Positions 54,720-64,000 of a DNA stretch of 64,000 bases are shown piece by piece (within the stretch, counting starts at the first letter, position 1; the number at the start of each line of letters is the position of its first letter). Under the pieces are notes generated by a model. It did not search any database. It saw only the letters and a list, made by a program, of their open reading frames with translations, and was not told where the DNA came from. Source of the DNA: Terrirhizobium terrae (GTDB lineage: Bacteria; Pseudomonadota; Alphaproteobacteria; Rhizobiales; Rhizobiaceae). The translations under genes and the position numbers were made by a program. The stretch is taken from contig NZ_CP104992.1 of the NCBI RefSeq assembly GCF_030323265.1, positions 2,889,501-2,953,500 of the forward strand. Reading direction: 5' to 3'.

Positions 54720-56596
54720 TCAGTCCAGCCTATCGTAGCTGAGCAGGTCCAGCTGTGGTGCACCCGATCTCAGGATCGTGTCGCGGGCGATGAAGGAATA
54801 GCGCTTTCCTTCCTCCAGCGGCAGAGGCATCAGCTGAGGGACCGCATGATTGACGTAGAGTACGATGTCGCGGCCATCATCCGTGCGCACCTGCATGGCC
54901 GGGCCGACATAACGCGAGCGCGGCTCGTTGACCATCAAGCTGCTGTCGTTCATGTCCGGGCTCTTGCTGATCACCGTCGCCTGCAACCGTAGAAGCGCGT
55001 TCGAGACCGGGTCCTTGGCTGGATCATAGGGCGTTGTCGCCTTGCTGCGTTCCTCCATGATCTTCCGGTCGGCCGCGTCATAGGCTGCGAAGGTCGGATA
55101 GCGGATTTGCCATTGCTGGGTCTTGGCCTGGTTCATGATCCGGTAGGCCGCGCCCGATATCGTCGAGCTGACCCGCTGCGGCTCGCCACCGCCATCGACG
55201 ATCTTGAGGAAGTCATTGAGGCGGCGCTTCGGTGAATCGTCGTTCTCGAACAGGACACGCAGGCCCGGGCCGAGTGCCGCGCCGACCTTCTTATCGTTCG
55301 ACGCGACGACCAGAACCGCGCCATTGCCGACATCCATCTTGCCGACGCGCATCTGGTGCATGAAGTCGAGCGCATACTGATCCGGATCACGGCCCTGCAG
55401 ATCCTTGGTGACGACCGTGACCACCTCGACATTGGCGGCGGCGGCGAACTGGTAGGCAATCGTCTCCAGTTTCTCTCTGACGGCGGGGTCGAAGACACCG
55501 ACATCGTCATAGACGAACCGGTCGAATTTCGATGGCACTGCATCGGCGGCGAGCTTCGGGATCTGGTCGATCACGGCGGGGCCGATAACCTTTCCACCAT
55601 TGGGGCTCGGCATTTCGATATCCAGCGGACCGGGAATTTTGGGCATCTGTGCCGCCGCCGTTTCCGGCGCCGCGGCTTGAGGCGCGGGTGAGGGCGCCCT
55701 GGCCATGGTCGGAGCCGCCGGTTGAGGCGCGGCCGATTGCGAGGCGATTGGTGCTCGCGGCTCGGCAGCGGCCACTACCGTGTCGTCACCGCAGTCGGCC
55801 TGCTGCTGCTCGCAGGATTGCAGCCAGCCCGCCTGCACCGCCTTCAGCCGTTTCTGCCGTCCCGGATGGGTCGGGCCGTCGGCTTCCGGGATAAGAGTCG
55901 CGATCGCCTTTTCCGCATCGGGCAGAGTGGCGCCCATCTTGAACAGCACGAAGCCGGAAAACTTGTCCGCCTCGAGCTCGATCGGCGGCTGGCTGCCGCC
56001 CGGCATCAGGGTGTGGCCCGACAGGTGATGGCCGATCTCGTGGGCGAGGATCGAGGTGCCCGGCCAGTCGCTGGTGCCGGTCGCCTTGGCGACATCGCTC
56101 ATGAACTGCCGGTTATAGGCAATCACCCGCTTGGGGATGCCGTCATCGCCCATGACGATGATCGCCGCCGCATTCGGCACGTCGCTTTCCATGACGGTGA
56201 AATTCTGCGGCAGGCCGGTAAAGCGCATGATCTTGCCGACGGCGGCAGTACCTTCCGCCTCCGTCGAGCCGGTCATCGCCTTGGCATCCACCTTCAGCGC
56301 CTTGCCGTCGTAGGAGCAGGCCTGCAGCATCGCGGAGAGCTCCTTGGTCAATTCCTCCTCGCTCGGCTTGTCTTTGCTGACCTCTCCTCGGCTGCCGGTT
56401 TAGGCAGTTCGGCCTGTGCCATCAGCATGCCGCGATCCGATTGCTGTAGCCTGGAGAAGATCGGGTCGCAGATCGCCTTGTCCTGCGCCGTCGGCCATAG
56501 GGAACCGCCGGACGGGCCACTTGAACCGGCCGCCTGAGCATGGACCGCGAACAGTGCTACCGCGGCGACGCCGGCGGTAAGAGACAGGATTTTCAT
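54720..56596 (-). CDS. Metalloprotease-TPM domain fusion protein, frameshifted
   Basis: A ~625-residue secreted protein. A signal peptide (LTAGVAAVALFAVHAQA) leads to a zincin-like protease domain with SILAHEIGHHLSGH (HEIGH zinc ligands) and the third ligand in IELEADKFSG, in the style of M48 peptidases. A Pro/Ala-rich linker follows, then a TPM domain (FVYDDVGVFDPAVREKLE and DVGNGAVLVVASND). One G is missing at 56381-56382; restoring it reads AAEERVSKDKPSEEELTKEL. Fusion of these two domains is unusual in my memory. It probably acts in the periplasm or cell envelope. Confidence 0.88.
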
Positions 56597-56624
56597 GCGA
56601 CCTCCCTTTGGTTTTCTGCCCTCC

Positions 56625-57461
56625 TCAGGACAGTTGCGCCATGACGATGCGGATGACGGCGCGGGCGTAGAGATAGAACAGGCTTTGCTTGGCCAGGTAG
56701 AAGACGGCGGCGCCGATCAGCGGCCACCACCATTGTTGCCGCCAGTCGATGGCGAAAAACTGGCCGAAGGCGACAAACACGATGCCCGCCTCGACCCAGC
56801 CCATATAGAGCCCGGAATAGCCCCGATGTGCCGCGACCTCGGCCGCCGTGGCACCGAAGAGCAACGGCGTCATGTTGAGGATGCTGGCGACGAGAATGAC
56901 GAAATGCGTATAGGCCGCAAGCACGAGATGTTCTGAAAAGTTGAACGGCTGGCGGAAGCGGAAGACGATATTCGACGCGATGAGCACCGCGACGAGGCCG
57001 AGCGAGAAGGACCATTTCGAATAGGTCTTCACCAGTTCGATTGCCTTGCTCAGCGTCTCGTCCTCGGTGCCGAGATAGTCCGTCTGCGCGATGACGATAA
57101 GCAGCACGACGATCGCCGTCAGCAGCAGTTTCAGGGGATGGGTGTGGCTCTTGCGCTGGCCATAGACATATTCCCGCGCCACGGTTCCCGGTTTCAGCGC
57201 GACCTTGAGCGCCGACTTGACCATATCCGCTTCGAATACGCGGATCTTCTCCCACGCCTCGTCGCGCAGATGCGATGTACCCAGCCGGTCGATCTTCTTC
57301 TGGCCGCAGGCCTCGCAATATTTCCCATGGAGGGAGTTGCCGCAATTGCGGCAGACGGGTGCGTCGAAATAGCTCCGGCTGATCTCTTCATCGATGGCGG
57401 GCCGGGCAACGCGGGCACCGGTCATCGCAGGGGAGGGATGTTGCAGAGGCTGATCAGTCAC
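56625..57461 (-). CDS. DUF3667 membrane protein with zinc ribbon
   Basis: A 278-residue protein. An N-terminal zinc ribbon (VCRNCGNSLHGKYCEACGQ) precedes a DUF3667-like region and four or five membrane helices (LLLTAIVVLLIVIAQ and SEHLVLAAYTHFVILV). Function is unknown; the family is common near secreted-protein and envelope genes. It lies 28 bp upstream of the metalloprotease-TPM gene on the same strand, so co-transcription is likely. Confidence 0.85.
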   Translation of the reverse strand: MTDQPLQHPSPAMTGARVARPAIDEEISRSYFDAPVCRNCGNSLHGKYCEACGQKKIDRLGTSHLRDEAWEKIRVFEADMVKSALKVALKPGTVAREYVYGQRKSHTHPLKLLLTAIVVLLIVIAQTDYLGTEDETLSKAIELVKTYSKWSFSLGLVAVLIASNIVFRFRQPFNFSEHLVLAAYTHFVILVASILNMTPLLFGATAAEVAAHRGYSGLYMGWVEAGIVFVAFGQFFAIDWRQQWWWPLIGAAVFYLAKQSLFYLYARAVIRIVMAQLS

Positions 57462-57691
57462 ATACGGCTATCCGGCAATCCAATCCTTTAAGGAGATATG
57501 GAAGGACTTGCTCAAATGCCAAGGGCAAAGCGGCAATGGTGAGTAGCCTTACCTAGATCATCTAACCGATTTTCGGAGAGATGATCTCCAAAATTTCCCG
57601 ATTATAACTATCGCGGAAAGGAAGCATATTCTCTCCAACACACCGGCGGACTTGCAGATAGTAATGCGGGCCCGCTCGACGGAGGGAGATC

Positions 57692-58339
57692 ATGACCTAC
57701 GGATTTCTGGATATCGCCTCGACACCGAGTGTCAGGGCTGCACAGGCCGAGATGGGCGCGGATCAGTTCTGGGATAATTTTGGGGGCCACCGGGAGATGG
57801 ACCGGTTCACCGAAAGCGAGGCAGCCTTCATCGCCGAGCGCGACAGTTTCTATATGGCGACCGTCTCAGAGACCGGCTGGCCCTACATGCAGCATCGCGG
57901 CGGGCCCGCCGGTTTCCTCAAGCTGGTCGACGACAGGACGCTCGCCTTCGCCGACTATCGCGGCAATCGCCAGTATATCAGCACCGGCAATCTGGCCGCC
58001 AACGATCGCGCCTGCCTGTTCCTGATGGATTATCCGCGCCGCGCCCGGCTGAAGATTTATGCCCATGTCGAGAAGGTCGCGCTCGACGCTGATCCGGCGC
58101 TTGCGGCTCTCGTCCACGAACCGGACTATCGCGGCAAGCCGGAGCGGATTTTCAGGCTGCGGCTGGAAGCCTTCGACTGGAACTGCCCGCAGCACATCAC
58201 GCCGCGCTTTACGGAGAAGGAGGTCGCGGCAGCAGTTCGCCCGATGCAGGAGCGGCTTGCCGAACTGGAAAGGGAAAATTCCGAGCTTCGCGCCCGGCTG
58301 GACGTCCGCAAGGCCAATCCGGATGAGGCTAAGCTTTGA
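57692..58339 (+). CDS. Pyridoxamine 5'-phosphate oxidase-like flavoprotein
   Basis: A 215-residue split-barrel FMN-binding protein of the PPOX-like family. The core is FIAERDSFYMATVSETGWPY followed by GFLKLVDDRTLAFADYRGN; the C-terminal helix forms a short coiled coil (MQERLAELERENSELRARL). Such proteins reduce or bind flavin/heme/F420-type substrates; a true PdxH role is unlikely. Its end overlaps the convergent LysR gene by 11 bp. The ATG at 57692 has GGAGGGAG in front. Confidence 0.88.
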   Translation: MTYGFLDIASTPSVRAAQAEMGADQFWDNFGGHREMDRFTESEAAFIAERDSFYMATVSETGWPYMQHRGGPAGFLKLVDDRTLAFADYRGNRQYISTGNLAANDRACLFLMDYPRRARLKIYAHVEKVALDADPALAALVHEPDYRGKPERIFRLRLEAFDWNCPQHITPRFTEKEVAAAVRPMQERLAELERENSELRARLDVRKANPDEAKL

Positions 58340-59249
58340 GCGCCTGGAGTTCCGCAAGCACGGCGCGCAGGCGAGGTGCGGCGAAATCCAGGAAGCTGCG
58401 CATCTTGAGCGGCATCTGGCCGCGCGAAGCGTGAACGAGGCTGACCGGCACAGGCTCCGGCTCGTAGTCCTGAAGGATGATCTTCAAAGTGCCGGCCTCC
58501 ACGGCCTCGGCCACCTGATAGTGGAACAGGCGGATGACGCCGGCGCCAAGAATACCGGCACGAACTGCGGCGTCGACGGTGGTGACCGTCAGGCGAGGGG
58601 TGACGGGAACGGAAAGGTTTGACTTGGTGTGTTGGTCGCGGAACTGCCAGCCCGATTGCGGCATCGGCCCGTCCACCGCGACGGCAGGAAACGGCAAGAG
58701 GTCCTTCGGCGATGCGGGCATGCTGTGCGCCCCCAGGAGCCGCGGGCTGGCGCAGGTGACCATCCGCATCGTGCCGATCGCAGTGGAGATCATCGAGCTG
58801 TCCGGCAGCCGGCCGATCCGCACGGCCATGTCGACATGGTCTTCGACGAGCTGGACGTTGCGGTCGATGAGGAGGAGGCTGACGTCGATCTCGGGAAACA
58901 GCGACAGAAAGTCGGCGACGACGGGCAGGACGTGAAGCTGGCCGAACTGGACCGGGGCGGTGATGACCAGCCGTCCCTTCGGCGCGGTAAACTCGCCGGC
59001 GGCTTCCCGCTCAGCCTCGTTCACCTGTTCGACGATCCGCCGGGCGGCCGTGAGATAGGTGATCCCGGCATCGGTCAGGTCCAGCCGGCGGGTGCTGCGC
59101 AGAAGGAGTTTCGCGCCGAGTGCCGCTTCTAGATCCGAGATCTTCCGGGTCAGGGTGGTGACCGGCACGTCGAGGCTGCGTGCGGCAGCGGAAAAGCTGC
59201 CTGTGTCGGCAACTTCGATCAGCATCGACATGGCTTCGAGGCGGTCCAT
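58329..59249 (-). CDS. LysR-family regulator
   Basis: A 306-residue LysR regulator. The winged helix-turn-helix is at the N-terminus ([20 protein letters not shown], then [19 protein letters not shown]), followed by a periplasmic-binding-like effector domain. It lies back-to-back with the hydrolase gene across 93 bp, the classical layout for a LysR activator controlling its neighbour and itself. The inducer is unknown. Confidence 0.92.
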   Translation of the reverse strand: MDRLEAMSMLIEVADTGSFSAAARSLDVPVTTLTRKISDLEAALGAKLLLRSTRRLDLTDAGITYLTAARRIVEQVNEAEREAAGEFTAPKGRLVITAPVQFGQLHVLPVVADFLSLFPEIDVSLLLIDRNVQLVEDHVDMAVRIGRLPDSSMISTAIGTMRMVTCASPRLLGAHSMPASPKDLLPFPAVAVDGPMPQSGWQFRDQHTKSNLSVPVTPRLTVTTVDAAVRAGILGAGVIRLFHYQVAEAVEAGTLKIILQDYEPEPVPVSLVHASRGQMPLKMRSFLDFAAPRLRAVLAELQALKA

Positions 59250-59342
59250 TCGTCTTCCTGTCTAGGGGCTCGCGCCACTGGCCGGAGATACGCCTCAGCG
59301 TCAAAAGTTTTGGGTTTAATGTCAACCACTTGGAGAACTGAA

Positions 59343-60239
59343 ATGGATCAGATTGCTAGCGTCCGCCCCGCACCGGTTACCGTGCATTATCGCAATGCCA
59401 CGATCGACGGCGTTAACATGTTCTACCGTGAGGCAGGGCCGGTGGACGGCCCGGTCGTGCTGCTGCTGCATGGCTTCCCGACCTCGTCCCACATGTTCCG
59501 CAACCTCATCCCGCTTCTTGCCTATCGCTACCGCGTGATCGCGCCGGATTATCCGGGCTTCGGCTATAGCGATGCGCCGGACCACAAGACGTTCAAATAT
59601 ACGTTCGACCACTATGCCGACCTGGTCGACAAGCTTGTGACGAAGCTCGGCGCGAACCGCTATGCGATCTATGTGATGGATTACGGTGCGCCTGTGGGCT
59701 ACCGGCTGGCGCTCAAGCATCCGGAACGGATCACCGCGATGATCGTGCAGAACGGCAATGCCTACGAGGAGGGCCTGCGGGAATTCTGGGATCCGATCAA
59801 GGCCTATTGGAAGAGTGGTTCGGATGAGGATCGCAAGGCACTGGGCAAGCTCGTCACGCTCGATATCACCAAGTTCCAGTATACCGACGGCGTCAAGGAC
59901 CTGTCGCGCATCAGCCCCGACAACTGGCTGCAGGACCAGGCGCTGCTCGACCGGCCAGGCAACAGCGATATCCAGCTCGACCTGTTTCATGACTACGGCA
60001 CGAACGTGCCGCTCTACCCCGAATTCCAGGCCTTCTTCCGCGAGCGCAAGCCGCCGACCCTGATCGTCTGGGGCAAGAACGACTACATTTTCCCGGAAGA
60101 GGGGGCTCATCCCTACATGAGGGATCTTCCCCACGCCGAGTTGCATATCCTCGACACCGGTCATTTCGCTCTCGAGGACAAGCTCGACGTGATTGCGCCG
60201 CTGATGCAGGATTTTCTCGACCGGTCGGTCAAAGGCTGA
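59343..60239 (+). CDS. Alpha/beta hydrolase (haloalkane dehalogenase/epoxide hydrolase-like)
   Basis: A 298-residue hydrolase. [11 protein letters not shown] carries the oxyanion and the nucleophile is Asp rather than Ser ([10 protein letters not shown]), as in haloalkane dehalogenases and epoxide hydrolases. The acid and base are suggested by WGKNDYIFP and DTGHFALED. Function could be dehalogenation or epoxide opening; no substrate is fixed. It is divergent from a LysR gene that may control it. ATG 59343 is preceded by TTGGAG. Confidence 0.88.
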   Translation: MDQIASVRPAPVTVHYRNATIDGVNMFYREAGPVDGPVVLLLHGFPTSSHMFRNLIPLLAYRYRVIAPDYPGFGYSDAPDHKTFKYTFDHYADLVDKLVTKLGANRYAIYVMDYGAPVGYRLALKHPERITAMIVQNGNAYEEGLREFWDPIKAYWKSGSDEDRKALGKLVTLDITKFQYTDGVKDLSRISPDNWLQDQALLDRPGNSDIQLDLFHDYGTNVPLYPEFQAFFRERKPPTLIVWGKNDYIFPEEGAHPYMRDLPHAELHILDTGHFALEDKLDVIAPLMQDFLDRSVKG

Positions 60240-60267
60240 GGGGCGGGCGATCCCGTCGATAAATGGT

Positions 60268-60295
60268 ATCGCGGCGGAGGCTATTCCGCCGCGAT
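60268..60295. terminator. Hairpin at the convergent hydrolase/cimA ends
   Basis: ATCGCGGCGGA and TCCGCCGCGAT form an 11-bp stem overlapping the last codons of cimA. On the plus strand it is followed by CTTTCC, so termination for the hydrolase gene is possible but weak. Confidence 0.5.
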
Positions 60296-61924
60296 CTTTC
60301 CCGCCAGCTGGCGGTTCTTCATCAGCTTGTAAATGACCGAATCCATCAGCGCCTGAAACGAGGCGTCGATGATGTTTTCCGACACGCCGACCGTCCACCA
60401 GCGAACGCCGCTCGAATCGGTGGATTCGATCAGGACGCGGGTAATCGCCTCGGTACCGCCATTGAGGATGCGCACCTTGAAGTCGGCGAGCACGAGGTCG
60501 TCGATCTCGTTCTGGTATTTGCCGAAATCCTTGCGCAGCGCGAGGTCGAGCGCGTTGACCGGGCCGTCGCCCTCGGCCACCGACATATGCTGCACGCCAT
60601 CGATGACGATCCGTACCACGGCTTCCGATACCGTCTTTACCCGGCCGAAACTGTCGAAGCGACGCTCGACCATCACACGGAAACCGTCGACGTCGAAGAA
60701 GTCCGGAATGACGCCGAGCGTGCGGCGGGCCAGCAGCTCGAAGCTCGCATCGGCGCCCTCATAGGCATAACCCGAGGCCTCGCGTTCCTTGACGATCGAG
60801 ATCAGCTGGTCGAGCTTCGGATCGTCCTTGGCGACCTCTATGCCGCGGCGCTTCAGGGCATTGATAAAGTTCGACTTGCCGCCCTGATCCGAGACCATGA
60901 CCTTGCGAAAATTGCCGACGCTTTCAGGCGGCACATGCTCGTAGGTGCGCGGGTCTTTCAGCAGCGCCGAGGCATGGATGCCGGCCTTGGTGGCGAAGGC
61001 GGAGGCGCCGACATAGGGCGCCTGATGGTTGGGCGAACGGTTGAGCAGTTCGTCGAAGGAATGAGACAGGCGCGTCAGCCCGGTAAGCCGCTCCGGGTCG
61101 ATCGCGGTCTCGAAGCGGGAGGCATAGGCCTCCTTGAGACAGAGCGTGGCGATCAGCGTGATCAGGTTGGCATTGCCGCAGCGTTCGCCGATGCCGTTCA
61201 GCGTGCCCTGTACCTGCCGGCAGCCGGCCTCGATGGCGGCCAGCGAATTGGCAACCGCCTGACCGGTATCGTCATGGGCGTGGATGCCGAGTGCGCTGCC
61301 CGGGATGCCCGATGCGATGACCGCAGCCACGATCTCGCGGATCTCGTTCGGCTGCGTGCCGCCATTGGTGTCGCAGAGTACGACCCAGCGGGCACCGGCG
61401 TCATAGGCCGTGCGGGCGCAGGCAAGCGCGTAGGCCGGATTGGCCTTGTAGCCGTCGAAGAAATGCTCGCAATCGACCAGCGGCTCCTTGGCCGCGGACT
61501 TTGCGGCTTCGACGCTGTCGCGGATGGATTCGAGGTTTTCCTCGTTGGTGCAGCCAAGCGCGACGGCGACATGGTAATCCCAGCTCTTTGCGACGAAACA
61601 GATCGCGTCGCTCTTTGCCTGCAGCAGCGTGGCGAGCCCCGGATCGTTGGAGGCGGAAATGCCGGCCCGCTTGGTCATGCCGAAGGCGACGAATTTCGCG
61701 CGTGTCGTCCGCTTCTGGCTGAAGAAGGCGGTGTCGGTCGGGTTGGCGCCGGGATATCCACCCTCGACATAGTCGAAGCCGAACTCATCGAGCATCGCCG
61801 AAATCGCGATCTTGTCCTCGACGGAAAAATCGACGCCGGGTGTCTGCTGCCCGTCGCGAAGCGTGGTGTCGAAGAGGTGGATGCGGTCTCTGGTGGTCGG
61901 GGCGGAGGTCATGGTCTTGGCCAT
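60281..61924 (-). CDS. cimA: (R)-citramalate synthase
   Basis: A 547-residue enzyme of the LeuA-like family that condenses pyruvate and acetyl-CoA to citramalate, a start point for isoleucine without threonine. The catalytic barrel opens with IHLFDTTLRDGQQTPGVDFS and has the metal-ligand histidines in GIHAHDDTGQAVANS and the citramalate-type NGIGERCGNANL. The C-terminal ~130 residues form the regulatory LeuA-dimer domain. The TIGR00977-type length is normal. It overlaps the GFA gene at its start by 16 bp. Confidence 0.95.
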   Translation of the reverse strand: MAKTMTSAPTTRDRIHLFDTTLRDGQQTPGVDFSVEDKIAISAMLDEFGFDYVEGGYPGANPTDTAFFSQKRTTRAKFVAFGMTKRAGISASNDPGLATLLQAKSDAICFVAKSWDYHVAVALGCTNEENLESIRDSVEAAKSAAKEPLVDCEHFFDGYKANPAYALACARTAYDAGARWVVLCDTNGGTQPNEIREIVAAVIASGIPGSALGIHAHDDTGQAVANSLAAIEAGCRQVQGTLNGIGERCGNANLITLIATLCLKEAYASRFETAIDPERLTGLTRLSHSFDELLNRSPNHQAPYVGASAFATKAGIHASALLKDPRTYEHVPPESVGNFRKVMVSDQGGKSNFINALKRRGIEVAKDDPKLDQLISIVKEREASGYAYEGADASFELLARRTLGVIPDFFDVDGFRVMVERRFDSFGRVKTVSEAVVRIVIDGVQHMSVAEGDGPVNALDLALRKDFGKYQNEIDDLVLADFKVRILNGGTEAITRVLIESTDSSGVRWWTVGVSENIIDASFQALMDSVIYKLMKNRQLAGKIAAE

Positions 61925-62376
61925 TCTGTGGTGTCGTGGTCGGGATGCTGGTAGGGGCGTCGCCGTTCGATATCTTCGGGTGAGGCAGAACTTGGTTTCT
62001 CCGGCAGGCCGGCGAGCTCATCGAACCAAGGCATGCGGGTGCCGGTAAAATACTGATGGTCGGGCTTGATGGCGGACGGATCGTCGAGGCTTCCGATCGA
62101 CAGGTCTATTTCGGTGCCGCCGACAGTCTGGAAGCTGAGCGGTGTGCCGCAGGTGCCACAGAAGCCGCGCTCACCGGCGGCCGAACTCCGGTAGAGAGCA
62201 GGAGTTCCGCGCGTCCACGTGACATCCTTCACCTTGACCGTGAGGAACGGCCAGACGATCGAGCCCACGGCCTTCTGGCACATGCGACAGTGGCAGATGG
62301 CGCGTTCGGCAATCTCGCCTTGAACGGAATAACGGACGGCGCCGCATTGGCAGCCGCCGCTCAAACGCTCACTCAT
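61909..62376 (-). CDS. GFA-family zinc-binding protein, copy 1
   Basis: A 155-residue GFA-family (glutathione-dependent formaldehyde-activating-like) protein. The zinc cysteines are visible in [20 protein letters not shown] and GFCGTCGTPL. Typical GFA proteins bind two zincs and glutathione, but the reaction is proven only for Gfa. It is upstream of cimA with a 16-bp overlap and shares the end QHPDHDTTEWPRP with the two other copies to its right. Confidence 0.88.
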   Translation of the reverse strand: MSERLSGGCQCGAVRYSVQGEIAERAICHCRMCQKAVGSIVWPFLTVKVKDVTWTRGTPALYRSSAAGERGFCGTCGTPLSFQTVGGTEIDLSIGSLDDPSAIKPDHQYFTGTRMPWFDELAGLPEKPSSASPEDIERRRPYQHPDHDTTEWPRP

Positions 62377-62407
62377 CTATTCCTCCTCCCCGTTCTTTCG
62401 GGTTAGG

Positions 62408-63856
<1,449 letters not shown>

Positions 63857-63860
<4 letters not shown>

Positions 63861-64000
63861 GCGCTGTCCTCCTTGGTGACGCCGCCGGTGGCGGCAACAG
63901 GTTGCCACGTCTCCGTGTCGTGGTCGGGATGCTGGTTCGAGACGATATCGGCGAGGAAGGGGCTTCCGCGATATCATCCATGGTGTGATGCGCAGGCAGC
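63857..64000 (-). CDS. GFA-family protein, copy 3, partial and frameshifted
   Basis: Only the C-terminal end is in the window. It ends [20 protein letters not shown] and TKEDSA, sharing the QHPDHDT motif of copies 1 and 2. A C is missing in the run at 63959-63962; restoring it joins MDDIAEAP to FLADIVSNQHP. The gene continues beyond the right edge, so the zinc motifs are not seen and the assignment rests on the shared tail and operon overlap. Confidence 0.6.

Noticed and set aside
60263-61954. Long plus-strand frame (~563 codons) over cimA
   Set aside because: Antisense shadow of a fully conserved citramalate synthase; the translation resembles no family.

Overview
The window is GC-rich, densely coded alphaproteobacterial DNA, most likely a chromosome segment of a Rhizobiaceae member (Rhizobium/Agrobacterium/Neorhizobium-like). 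The strongest evidence is the order rpoZ - rsh - ... - DUF2062 - acpS - lepB - rnc - era - recO, backed by a single bifunctional Rsh protein, RirA-type iron operators, rhizobial intergenic palindromes, and a psd-pssA pair. No tRNA, rRNA, CRISPR array, transposase or phage gene was recognised.

Layout. 1-4.35 kb: the end of a YbhN/LPG-synthase-like membrane protein, a NYN-domain protein, rpoZ and rsh. 4.36-9.1 kb: an accessory-looking block with an unknown gene, a Tat-exported SMP-30/gluconolactonase, a chemoreceptor and a small DUF3563 protein. 9.1-14.8 kb: the core operon DUF2062-acpS-lepB-rnc-era, then a PAS protein and recO. 14.8-25.8 kb: mainly minus-strand housekeeping and transport genes (MFS, EamA, MOSC, HD, DUF2339, alpha/beta hydrolase, MscS, and a coupled PTP-HD-YgfZ operon). 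25.9-35.9 kb: a hydroxamate-siderophore uptake locus with a siderophore-interacting reductase, fhuB, fhuD, fhuA, an AraC regulator, an ABC exporter and a divergent fhuC. 36-45.5 kb: small secreted or unknown proteins, Nudix, a toxin-antitoxin pair with a broken toxin, YnfA, SRAP, LysE, pssA/psd and a methyltransferase. 45.5-57.5 kb: an Atm1-type exporter, YrbL-like, LysM, LOG, cupin, RarD, a PCMT-like protein, a metalloprotease-TPM fusion and DUF3667. 57.7-64 kb: a PPOX protein, LysR with a divergent hydrolase, citramalate synthase, and three GFA-family genes interleaved with a proline iminopeptidase.

How the genes work together. The iron locus is the most coherent system. FhuA imports through the outer membrane, FhuD binds in the periplasm, FhuB and FhuC transport across the inner membrane, and the SIP flavoprotein releases the iron. 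Two TGA-N9-TCA sites (RirA-type operators) lie just upstream of fhuA and fhuD, which implies iron repression, and the AraC protein may add siderophore induction.

A major caveat concerns sequence quality. At least fifteen genes appear broken by one-base indels, most of them losses in short homopolymers. They include essential genes (era, pssA) and rsh, which carries two. Repairing each indel restores a full-length family member, and several repairs restore an ATGA-type overlap with the next gene. I read most of these as sequencing or assembly errors. Such genes are given below as single features spanning the frameshift.
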